From Beverwykella pulmonaria (Eukaryota > Ascomycota > Dothideomycetes > Pleosporales > Melanommataceae), in contig BCHH01000015.1 in NCBI GenBank assembly GCA_001599595.1, forward strand, positions 649,431-713,430: a stretch of DNA of 64,000 nt, read 5' to 3'. A model generated the notes under the pieces. That model did not search any database. It had not been told where the DNA came from and saw nothing but the letters and a program-made list of their open reading frames with translations. A program made the translations under genes and the position numbers. Numbering within the stretch: position 1 is the stretch's first letter; each line of letters opens with the position of its first letter. This document shows, piece after piece, positions 24,260 to 35,318 of this stretch.

Positions 24260-25496
24260 CCTTGGTCCACCCTTGAAGGATCCTCTTGCCCCGGATGCGA
24301 AGGAATTTTCATTGTTTACGGCGAATATCAAATCAAAAGTGCAAGAGCACGCAGGCTGCTTTTCTTGTGACATGACTGAAATGTGTTTACGATAGATACC
24401 TAACCAGTAGACAGGGGCGAATTTGAATCATTGATATAGACTCGGATATACTTGACATAGATACCTTTTCCTTGTAACCGATTTGCGGTTGGGTTGGCTT
24501 AGATGCCTACATGTCTTGCGAGTTCTGCCGCTGAAAATGGAGTCGTGTAAGCTATGGAAAATATTAGATGCACCCAACCTCGTTACCACTGCCTGTTTGC
24601 ACTTACGAGAGGGAATTTCAAGGGCGGCATATAAATCTAGGCAGAGGATCCGCCTTTCGTAACGTAGCCCTACCGTATCTGCGAACAGGCCTTTGTACAA
24701 TCTTTTAAAGACTCTTCTGTCTATTACCCCGTTGTTGGTTCTTCTCAGCAGATGGTGAAGGATAGAACGACCTCGGGACCTGCCATGTTTTGTCGGCCGT
24801 CCGTTCTGGTGGTGTGGCTTGCGCCCGCTCTAGTCCCCTTTTCGTTTCACAGACCCAGTTTTCTAGTACGCGGCTTCGTTCTCCATTCCTATCTCCAGAT
24901 CTTCGGGCCATTCACCCTTCTGCATGTCTGCGTGGCTCACCAGAGCGGCTGTGCACTCGCAACGCGTTTCTCGTGGCGCTCTCTCCCCACCCTCTTTGCA
25001 TTTTCCCACCAGTCCTTCGTTTCATTTGCCACCATTCACTCCGAGGGGGGGACGTCGCGCACTACTTAACCGAAGAACATCCTTACCCCTGCGTGGACCC
25101 TTGTCTCTATGACGTCCACATCAACAATACTGCACGCAATTGGTTGCGGCGGTGCGACCACGTCAAGCTCGGCATACCCTATCACTACGTATGAGCGAAG
25201 ATCTCGACGGTTACGCATGCGCGAGGCTGGTTTTTCGTAGGCAGATGGGTGTCCTTGTTTGTGGTGGGTGGTGGCAGGCTTGCTTGTAGTCGCCCTTGCT
25301 TGAGTGACGTGAATGGGACCATTCCAGTCGGTCAAGACACGCAGTACTTATACGGCTCGAGCCTTTCTTTATTCCTTCACCTTCTCGTTTGTATACAAAT
25401 TCACTCTCCACACTTTGGGCTATCCCTTTTTATAACTTGCGTTCGCGTGTGAGTGAAGCAACCAACACTCCATCTACTCTCAACACCGCAAGCACC
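24260..25496. other. Intergenic, 1.2 kb
   Basis: Holds the 3' region of the gene at 23408-24259 and the promoter of the Sur7-like gene. No gene recognised. Confidence 0.55.
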
Positions 25497-26461
25497 ATGC
25501 GTCCATCCGCCGTCATACCCATAGTGTGCTGCACTGCAGCCCTCATCCTCTCCTTCTTGTGTCTCTTTTCGGGCCATAAAAAGGACTTCATGGAGGACTA
25601 CCACCTCCTCACTGTACGTGCACCTGCCCATCCACTCACTCCCAACCTCGTCCAATTCCTCAACTAACACCGACACAGCTCAACACCTCCCGCATCGGCA
25701 CCAACCTCCTCAACACATCCGACAGCGGCGACAGCTCGAACCCCTTCTCAACGCTCTTCCACAACGTCACCAACAGTATTGAAAACAACCTCAACGAGTT
25801 CGCCGGCGACATGGCGGAAGCGCTAGGCATCGACGACTTCTACAGCGCACACATACTCGACTACTGCTACGGCGACTACACACCGACCAATCTGCCCAAC
25901 GCGACCATCTCTTCCAAGGACATTCACAAGAACGTGACAGCGTGCTCGAACATGACGGCCATGTACGCCTTCAACCCGACGCAAATCCTCGAGCGCGCGC
26001 TAAACAAGAGCGGCGTCGACGTAACGCTCTCCGACCTGAAGTGGCCCGCCGACATCCAGAACGGGATTGACGCGCTGCGGATCGTGTCCAAGACCGTCTT
26101 TGTATTGTACTGCATTGGCATCGCCTTCATCTTCGTCTCTCTGCTTGCTTCGGTCCCCGCTCTCTTCTCTTCGGGACGCCTGGCCGCGTGTCTCAACGTC
26201 ATGGTTTCCACCCTGGCTTTCCTCGCTATCGGGCTGGCGAGCGCCTTGGTCACGGCTGTTATTGTCAAGGGCGGAAATATCATCAACAAATATGGCAACG
26301 AAATCGGCGTCGAGGCGCACAAGGGCGGCAAGTTTTTGGCCATTACGTGGGCGAGCACGGCGCTCATGTTCCTCACCATATTGGTATGGACGTTTGAGAC
26401 GTGCTGCGGACACCGACGTCGGCAAAGGAGGGATGCTGGGTATGTTCCTAAGCACGGTTGA
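25497..26461 (+). CDS. SUR7/PalI family membrane protein
   Basis: Predicted 299 residues from exons 25497-25613 and 25679-26461 (65-bp intron). Topology fits the Sur7/Rim9-PalI family: one N-terminal membrane segment (~4-25), a large outside loop with many N-glycosylation sequons (NTS, NVT, NAT, NMT, NKS) and a Cys pair flanking it (DYCYGDY ... VTACSN), then three clustered membrane segments at ~180-202, ~211-237 and ~258-280, and a short basic tail (CGHRRRQRRD). Family members lie in eisosome/MCC plasma-membrane domains (Sur7) or sense ambient pH (PalI/Rim9); the sequence does not decide between these. The ATG at 25497 immediately starts the first hydrophobic segment. Confidence 0.85.
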
Positions 26462-27451
26462 ACAAGGAGTTGTGAATGAGGTGGTGCCATGTAATTAGAT
26501 CAAGGATGGGAATGACGAAGTGATGAGTTTATGGCTTTTCTTTGGTGCGTGTTCGATACCCTTGCGTGTAACTTTTCCATTTGGGTATTTAGTGTTAGCA
26601 TAGTGCTTCTGAGTTTCGATGAATGCGAATGATCAACAACTCATCTTGTCCTGCACGTGCATCTCCCTGTCCCCTCTGTCTGCTTCCTCCCGTTGTAAAA
26701 TCAGCTCGCCCGATACAGTGAAGAAGTTCGAATACAGTATAACGCAAGGACGGAAAGGCCAAACTAACTGCCTCGCAACGCTGCTGTCGAGGCACAAAGC
26801 CCTACAGGTCCTCGCCTCCGAAGAGAAGACAGGGATGTCTCTATGCGGATGTGTGAAGAAATCGCAAAAACCTTGCCAATCTGTATATGGGGCGAGGTGT
26901 GCAAGATCCCGCATCTCCGCTCTTAGGTTAGAGAATCTTTGTTTGCTCCTTGCATACTGTGTTGTGGTACAATAGGGCAGATGCTGGGATGGATGGTTTT
27001 ATGATGGAGAGTTGGCGGGGACGAGACTTCTCGCGAGTGCATAAATACCACGGTGGAACGATCCCATGAAGTCACTGTCTTCTACTATGAGTATCGTAAA
27101 CTCGTGGATGGATCAATGTTGCCAATAGAACGGCTGAATGAAGGAATGAAGATAAAAATGGTTCAACGGGTATCTATATAACCTCCTACAAATAGGTAGG
27201 CGCGGTTGGAACACATCTAAGCACCGCCCCCTTCAAGTATGTCATGATGAAAAACCAAGCCACTCCCCAGTGTCGCGATCCAGACTCCACAGTCGGGTCA
27301 TCCGGCCAGCAACCTCTCTTTGGGTTTTAAGTGTTTTCCAACGAGCCTTAACAGATCAATCCAGCTTGCATTGGGGCGCCCCTGCGCTCCAAAACCAACA
27401 TCTAGCGCACCAAACGCCTGGCAGCATTGAGAGACATTCGCTTCCGCACGT
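26462..27451. other. Convergent intergenic, ~1 kb
   Basis: 3' regions of the Sur7-like and PEF genes. No gene, repeat or RNA recognised. Confidence 0.55.
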
Positions 27452-28755
27452 TCATCGCTGGCGGATGATTTCTAGTATAGGCCAGTATCAGTGTCGGCCG
27501 AAATGGAGTTGAAGAGGAATAGAGCTTGCGCACCTGTCAGGAATTCCTCGCTATCACAAATACAGTCAGCACATGTTTCAGTCTCACGGCAATCCCCGCT
27601 CTGTACGGAAACCACCTTTTCACATGGGGTAACCTAGTAAACTTACAAACTCAGCGTAATATACCCATCCCGATCCTCATCATACTTCTTGAACACATCT
27701 GTCATGCGCTTCAAACTAATACAGGCCTGCACGAACAGATCGAAGCTGATTGCGTTCTCGCCGCGGCGGTCGTACGTGCGGTAGAGCAGGGTGACGAATT
27801 GGGGGGAGAGGCGGTACCCGAATGCAACGAGGGCTTCGTTGAACTCTTGGTAGGATATACTGCCCGAGCGATCGGCGTCGAAGCGGTCGAAGAGCCCACG
27901 CCATGCAGACAGGAAGCCCCAGAGCCCGCTGTGGAGGCGTTAGGAGTACGTGGTGGGCGGGATGGAGAGGGGAGATGGACTGACCAAAATTCGTCAAAGT
28001 TTACGGAGCCAGAGCGGTCTGTGTCAAACATTCTGTAGGGTGTGAGCAGGGATTGGAGGGGTATGGGAGTTGAGAGGGCGTACCTGATCATCATGCGCAC
28101 GGTGTGCGGGTCGAATGGAGACCAGTCCCCGTTGACAAGGGCAGTTCGCAATTCGGCTTCAGTCAGAGAGCCATTTGCTGTGCCATTCTTCAGCTTCATT
28201 TCCTACGAATGTGTACAAGGAAGTGTATACCATCTTTGTCTACGGCGCCGAACAGCCGCCAGAGCGCTTCCCTATCATTCGCGTCTCTCGGTGGGGCCGG
28301 TGTTGGCGGTGGTCGCTGTACCGGTGGCCTCCCATGATAACCTTGCGGTGGTGGGCCATGACCATAGTTCTGAGGCGGAGGAGAGCCATATCCATGGGGG
28401 TCGTGACGTCCCTGGTCGTGATGGGGACTATGCACGCGGCTGTCGTAGCGCGGGTCGTTGTATGCGCCTGGTGGAGGCCTGCTGTCGTAGCCCCCACCAC
28501 CACCTCTGCCGTAGCCATGATCGCTAGGGCGCAACTCTTGCCTGCCAGGCGCCAAGGGCGCAGGTTTGTTGTAGTCGGGGTGCGGGCGCGGAGCCGAGTT
28601 CTTAGACATCATCGCAGCAGCCTGGGTACGGGGTCAATGTCCTGTTTGCTGTAGCGGGGCGTACTATACATTGCACGCTGGGCGGGGAGGCAAACCTGCT
28701 CGGGCTCTGCGTGCGCAGGCAGCCTGTCTGGATTGAAGCCTTTGTTGTACGCCAT
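27452..28755 (-). CDS. PEF1: Penta-EF-hand calcium-binding protein (PEF1/ALG-2 type)
   Basis: Calcium sensor of the ALG-2/peflin/Pef1 family, linked in other organisms to vesicle coats and polarised growth. Seven minus-strand exons: 28755-28696, 28621-28231, 28177-28084, 28032-27985, 27928-27647, 27550-27534 and 27471-27452, coding 303 residues. The first ~125 residues are Gly/Pro/Tyr/His-rich, as in peflin. EF1 is DKDANGSLTEAE (~148-159), followed by TPF-type NGDWSPFDPHTVRMMI, EF2 DTDRSGSVNFDE, EF3 DADRSGSISYQE, the diagnostic AFGYRLSPQFV, and EF5 DEDRDGYITLSFEE. The third exon's acceptor at 28178 was preferred because it rebuilds a perfect EF1 loop. Exon 6 is only 17 nt; the reading ends FEEFLTEIIRQR. 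Confidence 0.92.
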
Positions 28756-29732
28756 GGTGAGAGGTGGGGGAGAGGGATTAGAAAGAAGCGCGGAAGGAGG
28801 CGTAGGATAGGGTCGGTATATAAAGGTTGGAGGGAGGAGAGCTGAGCCCTGGAAGTTCGGCGCGGGCTGCGGGCTGTGAGGCTCCACGAAGCTGACACCC
28901 AGCCCGATTGTTCACAGCTCAGCCTGACCTTCAACGCGGCGCGGGGCTTTCCCCGGGGCCGCTTATGACGACACGTGCTGAGTCTAGCACGAGTAATGAG
29001 AGTGAATACGAGCTACTCACGTTTACTACAGGCGCTAAAAGAAGACAGCAAAGAGACGGACAGTGAGCCAAAAGGATCTGGTCCAGCCTGCACAACTGAT
29101 TCTGTTTACCAGAGCGGCGTTACTGTCCTGACAGCTCCGTCGCGCAACGATAAAGAGGCAACAACAGAATGGAGGCATTCGCAAGCAAGTCACCACTCCA
29201 TCAGGCCATGAACGATGGCAGATACAACATATGCTCCAAAAATAATGGTAATTTTTCAATATCTACAATCGAAGATAAGTGCCACCTCATTCTCATCCTC
29301 GTGAAACCCACGCTTGCAAACCGTCACCCAAAAACAATGAAGATACCAGGCCCATCCTCATCGTGACGGAAAACAGATAAAGTAGTACAGGTCAGCCTCC
29401 GCATCGCTGGTAACCTCTCGTAGGTAGGATCCACAGGAAGCGAAAGATGACCATGGGTATCCCGAACTCCACATCCACAACCCTTAACTCCTCATGCGCA
29501 TTTCCAGAAAGTGAGAGTCGATAGATCGTCGAAAGCCGAAGTTTAGAGATCCGAAACAAAGCACACTGGCCAGCCATACCGAGATGAAGACGCAAATAAA
29601 TGAAGAAAAAAACAACGAAAAAATGAAAACAACAGGTAGTATAAAAATACAAATCAAGGAGCACACTTTTGACGGCAAACGGTGGTGGGGAGTGATTAGG
29701 TCGCCACGAACCGTTCACCACAGCTCAACCAA
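28756..29732. other. Intergenic, ~1 kb
   Basis: Promoter of the PEF gene and 3' region of the MADS-box gene, both on the minus strand. A purine/A-rich stretch lies at ~29590-29650; no gene seen. Confidence 0.55.
28816..28824 (-). promoter_or_regulatory. Possible TATA element of the PEF gene
   Basis: TTTATATA-like sequence on the minus strand about 65 bp before the PEF start codon. Confidence 0.35.
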
Positions 29733-30729
29733 TCAAGCCTTGATTCTTTTTTGGTTGTTCCCACCGTCTGAGCCCTCATCAGACGTCTTGCGTTTCCGGT
29801 CCGCGGCATCGTCTCGCCCGAAGCTAGGACCGTTGGGCACTACCGGAGTCTGGAAATTCAAGGGACTCGGCAGCATGTTTGCGTCACGGCCAAAACCCCA
29901 CTCGGGGTAAAAGCTGGAGGGGGAGGGGAGAAGTCCGTTTTCCACAAATCGGCTGGGGAGTGCGGAGATGGGCGTTTCCATTTCGCTTCTGCTGCCATAC
30001 GAGCCGTTGTTTGCGGGTGGTGGTGGTCGTGCAAAGGGGTTTGGGGGTCCAGTTGCACCAGCGCTCAAAAGGGAGTTTGCACTCGGCGAGGGAGGTGGAA
30101 GAAGCACCCCAGTAGAAGAATGGGAAGCATCGGTGCCAGTTCTAGCGGGTGTGGCGCCTGACATGCCGGACTCTTTGGGAGAAGAGTCTGCAGTCGCACT
30201 ACCCGCATCTGAATGCTCGCTAGGAATTTGCACTTTTAGTCGTGGTTTCGTTGCCATGCTGTTGGTCCTGGAAGGGGGAGCAATATTTGGTACCGAGGAA
30301 GTAGAGTGCGTTCGTTGCGGAGGTGGTGGCTGGTTAGGCAATTGTGAAGCAGATGGTTCAGGAGGCGAGTTTCCATTGGTTTGAGCCCGATTCATCACAG
30401 CTACATCGATAGACTGAGAGCGGATGCCGCCATCTACCTTCATTACAGCTTCACTGCGTGGTGGTTCAAAATTGCTGCTTCCCCAATGTGCGGCAAGCAT
30501 AGAGCGGCTGTCATCAATCGGCGTAAATATACTGTGCTTGGCGGCGGATGACAAAGGCTTAGGCTGTGGCATGGGAGGGCTTTGGAAGTTATTATGTTCC
30601 GGCTGCGGTGGAGAGGGGATAGGCATTGAAGTCTGGGGCCTTTCCTGCTGCTGCTGCTGATGTTGCTGGTGTTGGAGTTGCTGTTGTTGTTGCTGTTGCT
30701 GCTGCTGCTGTTGCTGTTGCTGCTGATGT

Positions 30730-30770
<41 letters not shown>

Positions 30771-31642
30771 CTGCTGTTGGAATGTGGGTGGCATGGATTG
30801 TCTCCGCTGCTCCTGTTGCATAAACTGTTGTACTTGCGGGTGAGTGGGCGGAGGATGCGTGTATTGATAATGAGGGGGCTGGGCTGGAGGCTTCGGGGCC
30901 ATATTCTGCACTGCTTGCGGGTTGTAAAAGGGAGGATTAGGCATGTAGGCATAGTTGTTCTGAGGTGGAGGCGGTTGGGAGAGATGGTGTTGAGGCGGTG
31001 CGAGATTAGAGCTTGGTCGGCGGATATGGGACCGTGACGCAGGTCGTGAGAGGCTTCCTGGCTGCGGGGAAGGATGGCGTTGATGGAATGGAAGGCCGTT
31101 CGGCATTGGTGGGGAGGCCGATGGTGTCTGATGCCTGATGTGCTGGAAGGCCGCCTGGTTCTGGAGATGATGCGGCATCATGGCGTGATCCGGTGGGGTG
31201 TGGGAGTCGCGTGGAGGCGACACCATTTCGCCGTCGTCTTCATCATCGTCGTCTCCCTCCTTCTTCCCCATGAAGTCTTCGGGACCTTTGTGCTCGTGCG
31301 CGCCGCCATACTATGGTTATTAGTAAACGCGACTCATCTGTAGCGGCAGGGAGAAACATACATATTGATACCGACCAATAGTATCGTTGATATCACCCGA
31401 CGAAAACTCGTACAGCTTCTTGTTGTGACCAAATATTATAACAGCAACGTCGACGGAGCATAGCACGGATAGCTCGTGGGCCTTCTTGAACAGGCCGCCT
31501 TTGCGCTTGAGGAATGTGCTGGGCAAAGAGTCAATATACATGTCGCACGTCGCATGCTGCCTCACACGGGCGCGTAGTGAACTTACACGGAGCGGTTCCG
31601 GTCGTCCTTGATGGCCTTGATCTCAATCTTCCTGCGACCCAT
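29733..31642 (-). CDS. rlmA: MADS-box transcription factor, Rlm1/RlmA (MEF2-like)
   Basis: Nuclear DNA-binding factor; homologues act under the cell-wall-integrity MAP kinase. Minus-strand exons 31642-31587, 31518-31362 and 31310-29733 code 596 residues. Residues 1-~60 are a complete MADS domain ([59 protein letters not shown]), with the MGRRKIEI start typical of MEF2/Rlm1 rather than SRF/Mcm1. The rest is Pro/Gln/Ser-rich activation-type sequence, with an acidic DDDDEDDGE near 91, a polyglutamine tract at ~249-293 broken by His and Leu, and Ser-Pro/Thr-Pro sites that could be MAPK targets. Both intron joins fall in or just after the MADS domain and are fixed by its sequence. The upstream 3.7 kb has no gene, so the promoter may be long. 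Confidence 0.93.
30645..30780. repeat. CAG/CAA trinucleotide tract (polyGln) in MADS gene
   Basis: On the plus strand a run of CTG, TTG and occasional ATG triplets, read on the minus strand as Gln codons CAG and CAA with rare His. The mixing of codons would slow repeat slippage relative to a pure CAG tract. Confidence 0.9.
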
Positions 31643-34600
31643 GGTTGGCAGACTCAGATGTCAACGCGCATTGAACGTAGGGCACGGTGTTGGCGCTCGA
31701 TGTGTGGCTGGTGATCGAGAGCAGAGGATGAGAACAAAAGAAGGTTGGTGCTGCTGCGAGGTGGCGGCGAGATGAGGAACACGTTTGGTGTTTCAGACGA
31801 GTCGAGCGAGAGTCGAAGCTCGTTGACGGTGGTGGGAAGGCTTCGGCGACGAGTGGATATAAGACCTTGTTGCGGCACAAGATGCTGGGGGTGCGATCCG
31901 CTTTCGCAGATGTCTTGAGGCTCTTGGAAAGTGTGTGTTAGATCGAAAGAAAGTGGGAGCGGCCACGAAGCCTAATAATAGCAAGACACACACAGACCAC
32001 CGCTGCAAGTCCGCTAAATTGCCAGCGGGCTGGGAATGACAGCTGATTCGCGCTGCAAAGACGGCAAATTATCCTCCCTTGTGTCCTTTGGCTCTAGCTC
32101 GTCTCCAGAATGAGTTATTTTAAGGACACTTCTATCGGCTCTAACGTTCGAAGCAGACACGAGCAAGCCACCCATCGCTCATCGCGACCAGGGCCCTGAT
32201 GACTTGACGAGCCCAGAGGCTTGGGATCATGTTTCTGGAGGACTGTTCCGGCTCAAGGGACGTATGAGAGGCCTACCTTCTCAAGCAGCCCACGTCGGAT
32301 GCATGAGCCAGCGCCCAGATTAGCAAATGGATGTTCCGCTGCCGCACATCGCGGAGTCTGGGGACGGCTATATTTGCGGACAGCTTCAAACAACAGGAGG
32401 CGGCGGGTTCCATCATGAGAGATTACATGGGATGGATCGTCGGCCGCGCGGGACAGCTTGCTACCACAAGATTAAGCGACATGCTACTCTGCCGGCTGTG
32501 TGTCTGTTACGTGCGCCGCGGTACTGTGTACATGGTGTACATAACAGCACGGCGCTGAGCCATGCTAAGGTCGCTTGCAATACACGGCGAAGTGGGCCGA
32601 GCGAGGTACGTGTGCAGTTTAGGCATTGGTAGTGCCCTCTTCTAGACGGAGGTTCCTTGTGCCAGGCCGCCGCCTTACAGCGAGGTTTTGGTTGTGTTTG
32701 GGCAGGCCTTGGGGCCTATCAAAAAGTCAATACTAGGCCCGAGCAGAGATGCCGGAGAATATTGCGCGGCATGCGCCGGCGGTCAGATCAGTCTCCAGCA
32801 CCTGGCTGAGGAATAATCAGAGCCGTTACTGCACAGACTCGATGGGAGAGCGGGATGGCCCTCAAACAAGTGACTTTCGATGCCTAATGCGGCGGGTTGT
32901 GGTGCCGTGGCCAACGAACGTTGGATTTTGCTCGGATCTGAGCTGTAGGTCGTGCAGGTGGCAACGAGCTAGCGATGCACGATGCAGCAAAAATAGCTCG
33001 CGACCCACGAGGCCATGACAACCTCGTCATCTGAAGAAACCTCTTCTGCGTCAACACCACCCAAAGCTCGACTCCAGAACCCATCTCGTTTGTAATCTAC
33101 CGCTCACGCTCCTTCGCACCCCGCAACAATTCGGTTGACATAATCTCACCTGCTTAAACGCCCAGTAGATTCGCTGGCTCCCCACCCTCAGCTATCTGAC
33201 TGGCCCTTACACACCCCTCCACCGGTTCCTCATGGCCATATCCGGTGAACGTGCACCCATCTGACGTCCAAAAAAACAATATCTACGCATGCCCCTCATC
33301 ACGCTGCATCCCACTCTCACCCACCACAGCGGGCTCTCCCCTGAGAGAAGCTTAATGTTTCTAATTGAAGCTCCGCATATAGTACTGCACATGTATTGAT
33401 CGTCTTGCTGCAGCTGCCACGAGGCAAGTATGTCGCCCAGGGAAACGAAACATCAGCATGCAGGCACACTTTCCTTTCTGCCTCTCTCCCTCCCTCCCCT
33501 TTCACTCACCAGCACCCTGGCCTATACGAAAGCGGGTCGTTCTGTGATATTGATCGCCGTTTGTATCGGCTGCAGGCCCAGCTTGCTCGCCGATATCTTA
33601 TTCTTAGACCCATGCCGCTTGACGACTCCAATCATCGTCAACTCGAAACAATATCAAACCTTAACCACACTCTTCTCACATTCTGTGTGGTTGTTTTTTT
33701 GTTATCTGGCGGTAAACGCACAGATGCATTCACACATCTGGGTAGCTCCTAGAACTTTTGCATCTTCACAAGTAGAAAATGTGCCTTACAGCTACGTTAT
33801 TATTAGATATATGCGGCTTGACGATGCTAATCACCGTCTACCCAAACAATATCAAAATTCATTTTCAATGTCTTTTCCTCTGTATGGCTAGTCCCCCATC
33901 ATCAAGCGGCAAACGCACAGGCACAGAGACTACATTCTATCATTCAGCTCCTTGTGTAAGCCTTTGCATCTTCACAACAAGGCAAGGTCGCGTATCTTGC
34001 AGCTACGTTATTCTTAGGTATCCGCCGCTTGACGAAACCTCCCATCAACATCAAACAATATCTAGATCCTTCTATATTGTCTCTATTCACTCCTTGTCCA
34101 ACTAGTCCATCTTCTCTAGCGGCAACGACACGAGCATGTCTACCTCTTCTCTTCAGCTCAGATCTTCACAACTCTTAACCACAGAAGACACGTAAACAGG
34201 TCATGCACGGTAAAAATAACCCCAACATCCTTCCCTCTCTTCCCATTTCCACGTGGCTACCCGTCTAGTCAACGTCTCATGCAGGAGTCAAACATGCATG
34301 CACTTTCCTTCGTACTATCAAACATCAAGGCAGACCACCTATTAAAAACAGGTCCATAGGGGCACTCAACCGTTCCCTTTCCCTTCCCACGTGTCTTCCC
34401 GTCCGCCTCACTCACGCAGCGGTTCGGCGAAAATCTTCTAACCCTCAACGGACAAGGCAGACTTGCAGAACAAGCGTACAAGGAAGCTCACCCCGAGCGG
34501 CACCGTGAGGCGTTTTTTATGAATGAGCAATACTGTTCCCTGATCTCACGTGTATGTACGTAAAAGGAGTGTATCCATCTCTATCAAACCAGGTTCAAAC

Positions 34601-35318
34601 AGACCAGAGACTCCAGCAAGAAGAGTAAAGGCTCTGCCAGCGCCTACGGTATATCATTTTGTATGCTGGAAGCCCGTACCCACAAGAGAGTATATGTTCT
34701 TACCGTGGCGATACGCTGCAGCGGAACCAAGGGAAAGATGAACCACACGCTGGTTAGCTTTATGGGAAGGGCAGGTCTTGGCAATGGGGTGCAAACGCTC
34801 TTGATTGCATGAGGCTATACAGCGCCCCACTCTAAAAGTGTGAAAAGTATATAGACATAAACATACGTAGACATCAACACGAACACAGACACTGAGACAC
34901 ACACCTCCCCACCCCTAGATGTTCAATCTTCGAGGCAACGACAAATATTAGTGAGCGGGTTTATAAACACCAAATCGTCCTTGTCTCGGACACAGACAGA
35001 CCCGCTCGCTCATGTACAAACAAACAAAAGACAGCAATGGACAACTCGCCACACTAGATGGGCCCACCAATTACCCCAAGAACGAAGTCGAACGTCGAAA
35101 ACAAAACGAATCCCCAGAAACCGTTGCTAGACGAATAAGAACAATAAGAGGGTATTATCTGTAGAAGCCAACAGGCAGTGGGAAAAAGGGGGTATCAGGG
35201 GCTCTCGAAATGCTTCAAAAGCAATCTATGGGTATGGCACGAAAGGATTCTAATTTAGATTAGTCAATAATCCTCACAGGAGAAGGACAACGAACCATGT
35301 AAAGAATATGATAACCGT
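31643..35318. other. Gene-free block, 3.7 kb, with degenerate repeats
   Basis: Largest gap in the window, between the MADS gene start and the Msb1-like gene end. No frame shows a family signature. Pyrimidine-rich and low-complexity stretches dominate from 33300 on, including degenerate ~200-bp direct repeats at 33575-34140. It could hold a long promoter or leader for the MADS gene or a noncoding transcript; the sequence does not tell. Confidence 0.5.
33575..34140. repeat. Degenerate ~200-bp direct repeats, about three units
   Basis: Several words recur in the same order and register: GCTTGACGA at 33617, 33816 and 34027; AGCGGCAAACGCACAG-like at 33708, 33905 and 34119; TTTGCATCTTCACAA at 33757 and 33963; AGCTACGTTATT at ~33790 and ~34000; AACAATATCAAA-like after each first word. 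Spacing is about 199 and 211 bp. Units have diverged and none is coding. Confidence 0.75.
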
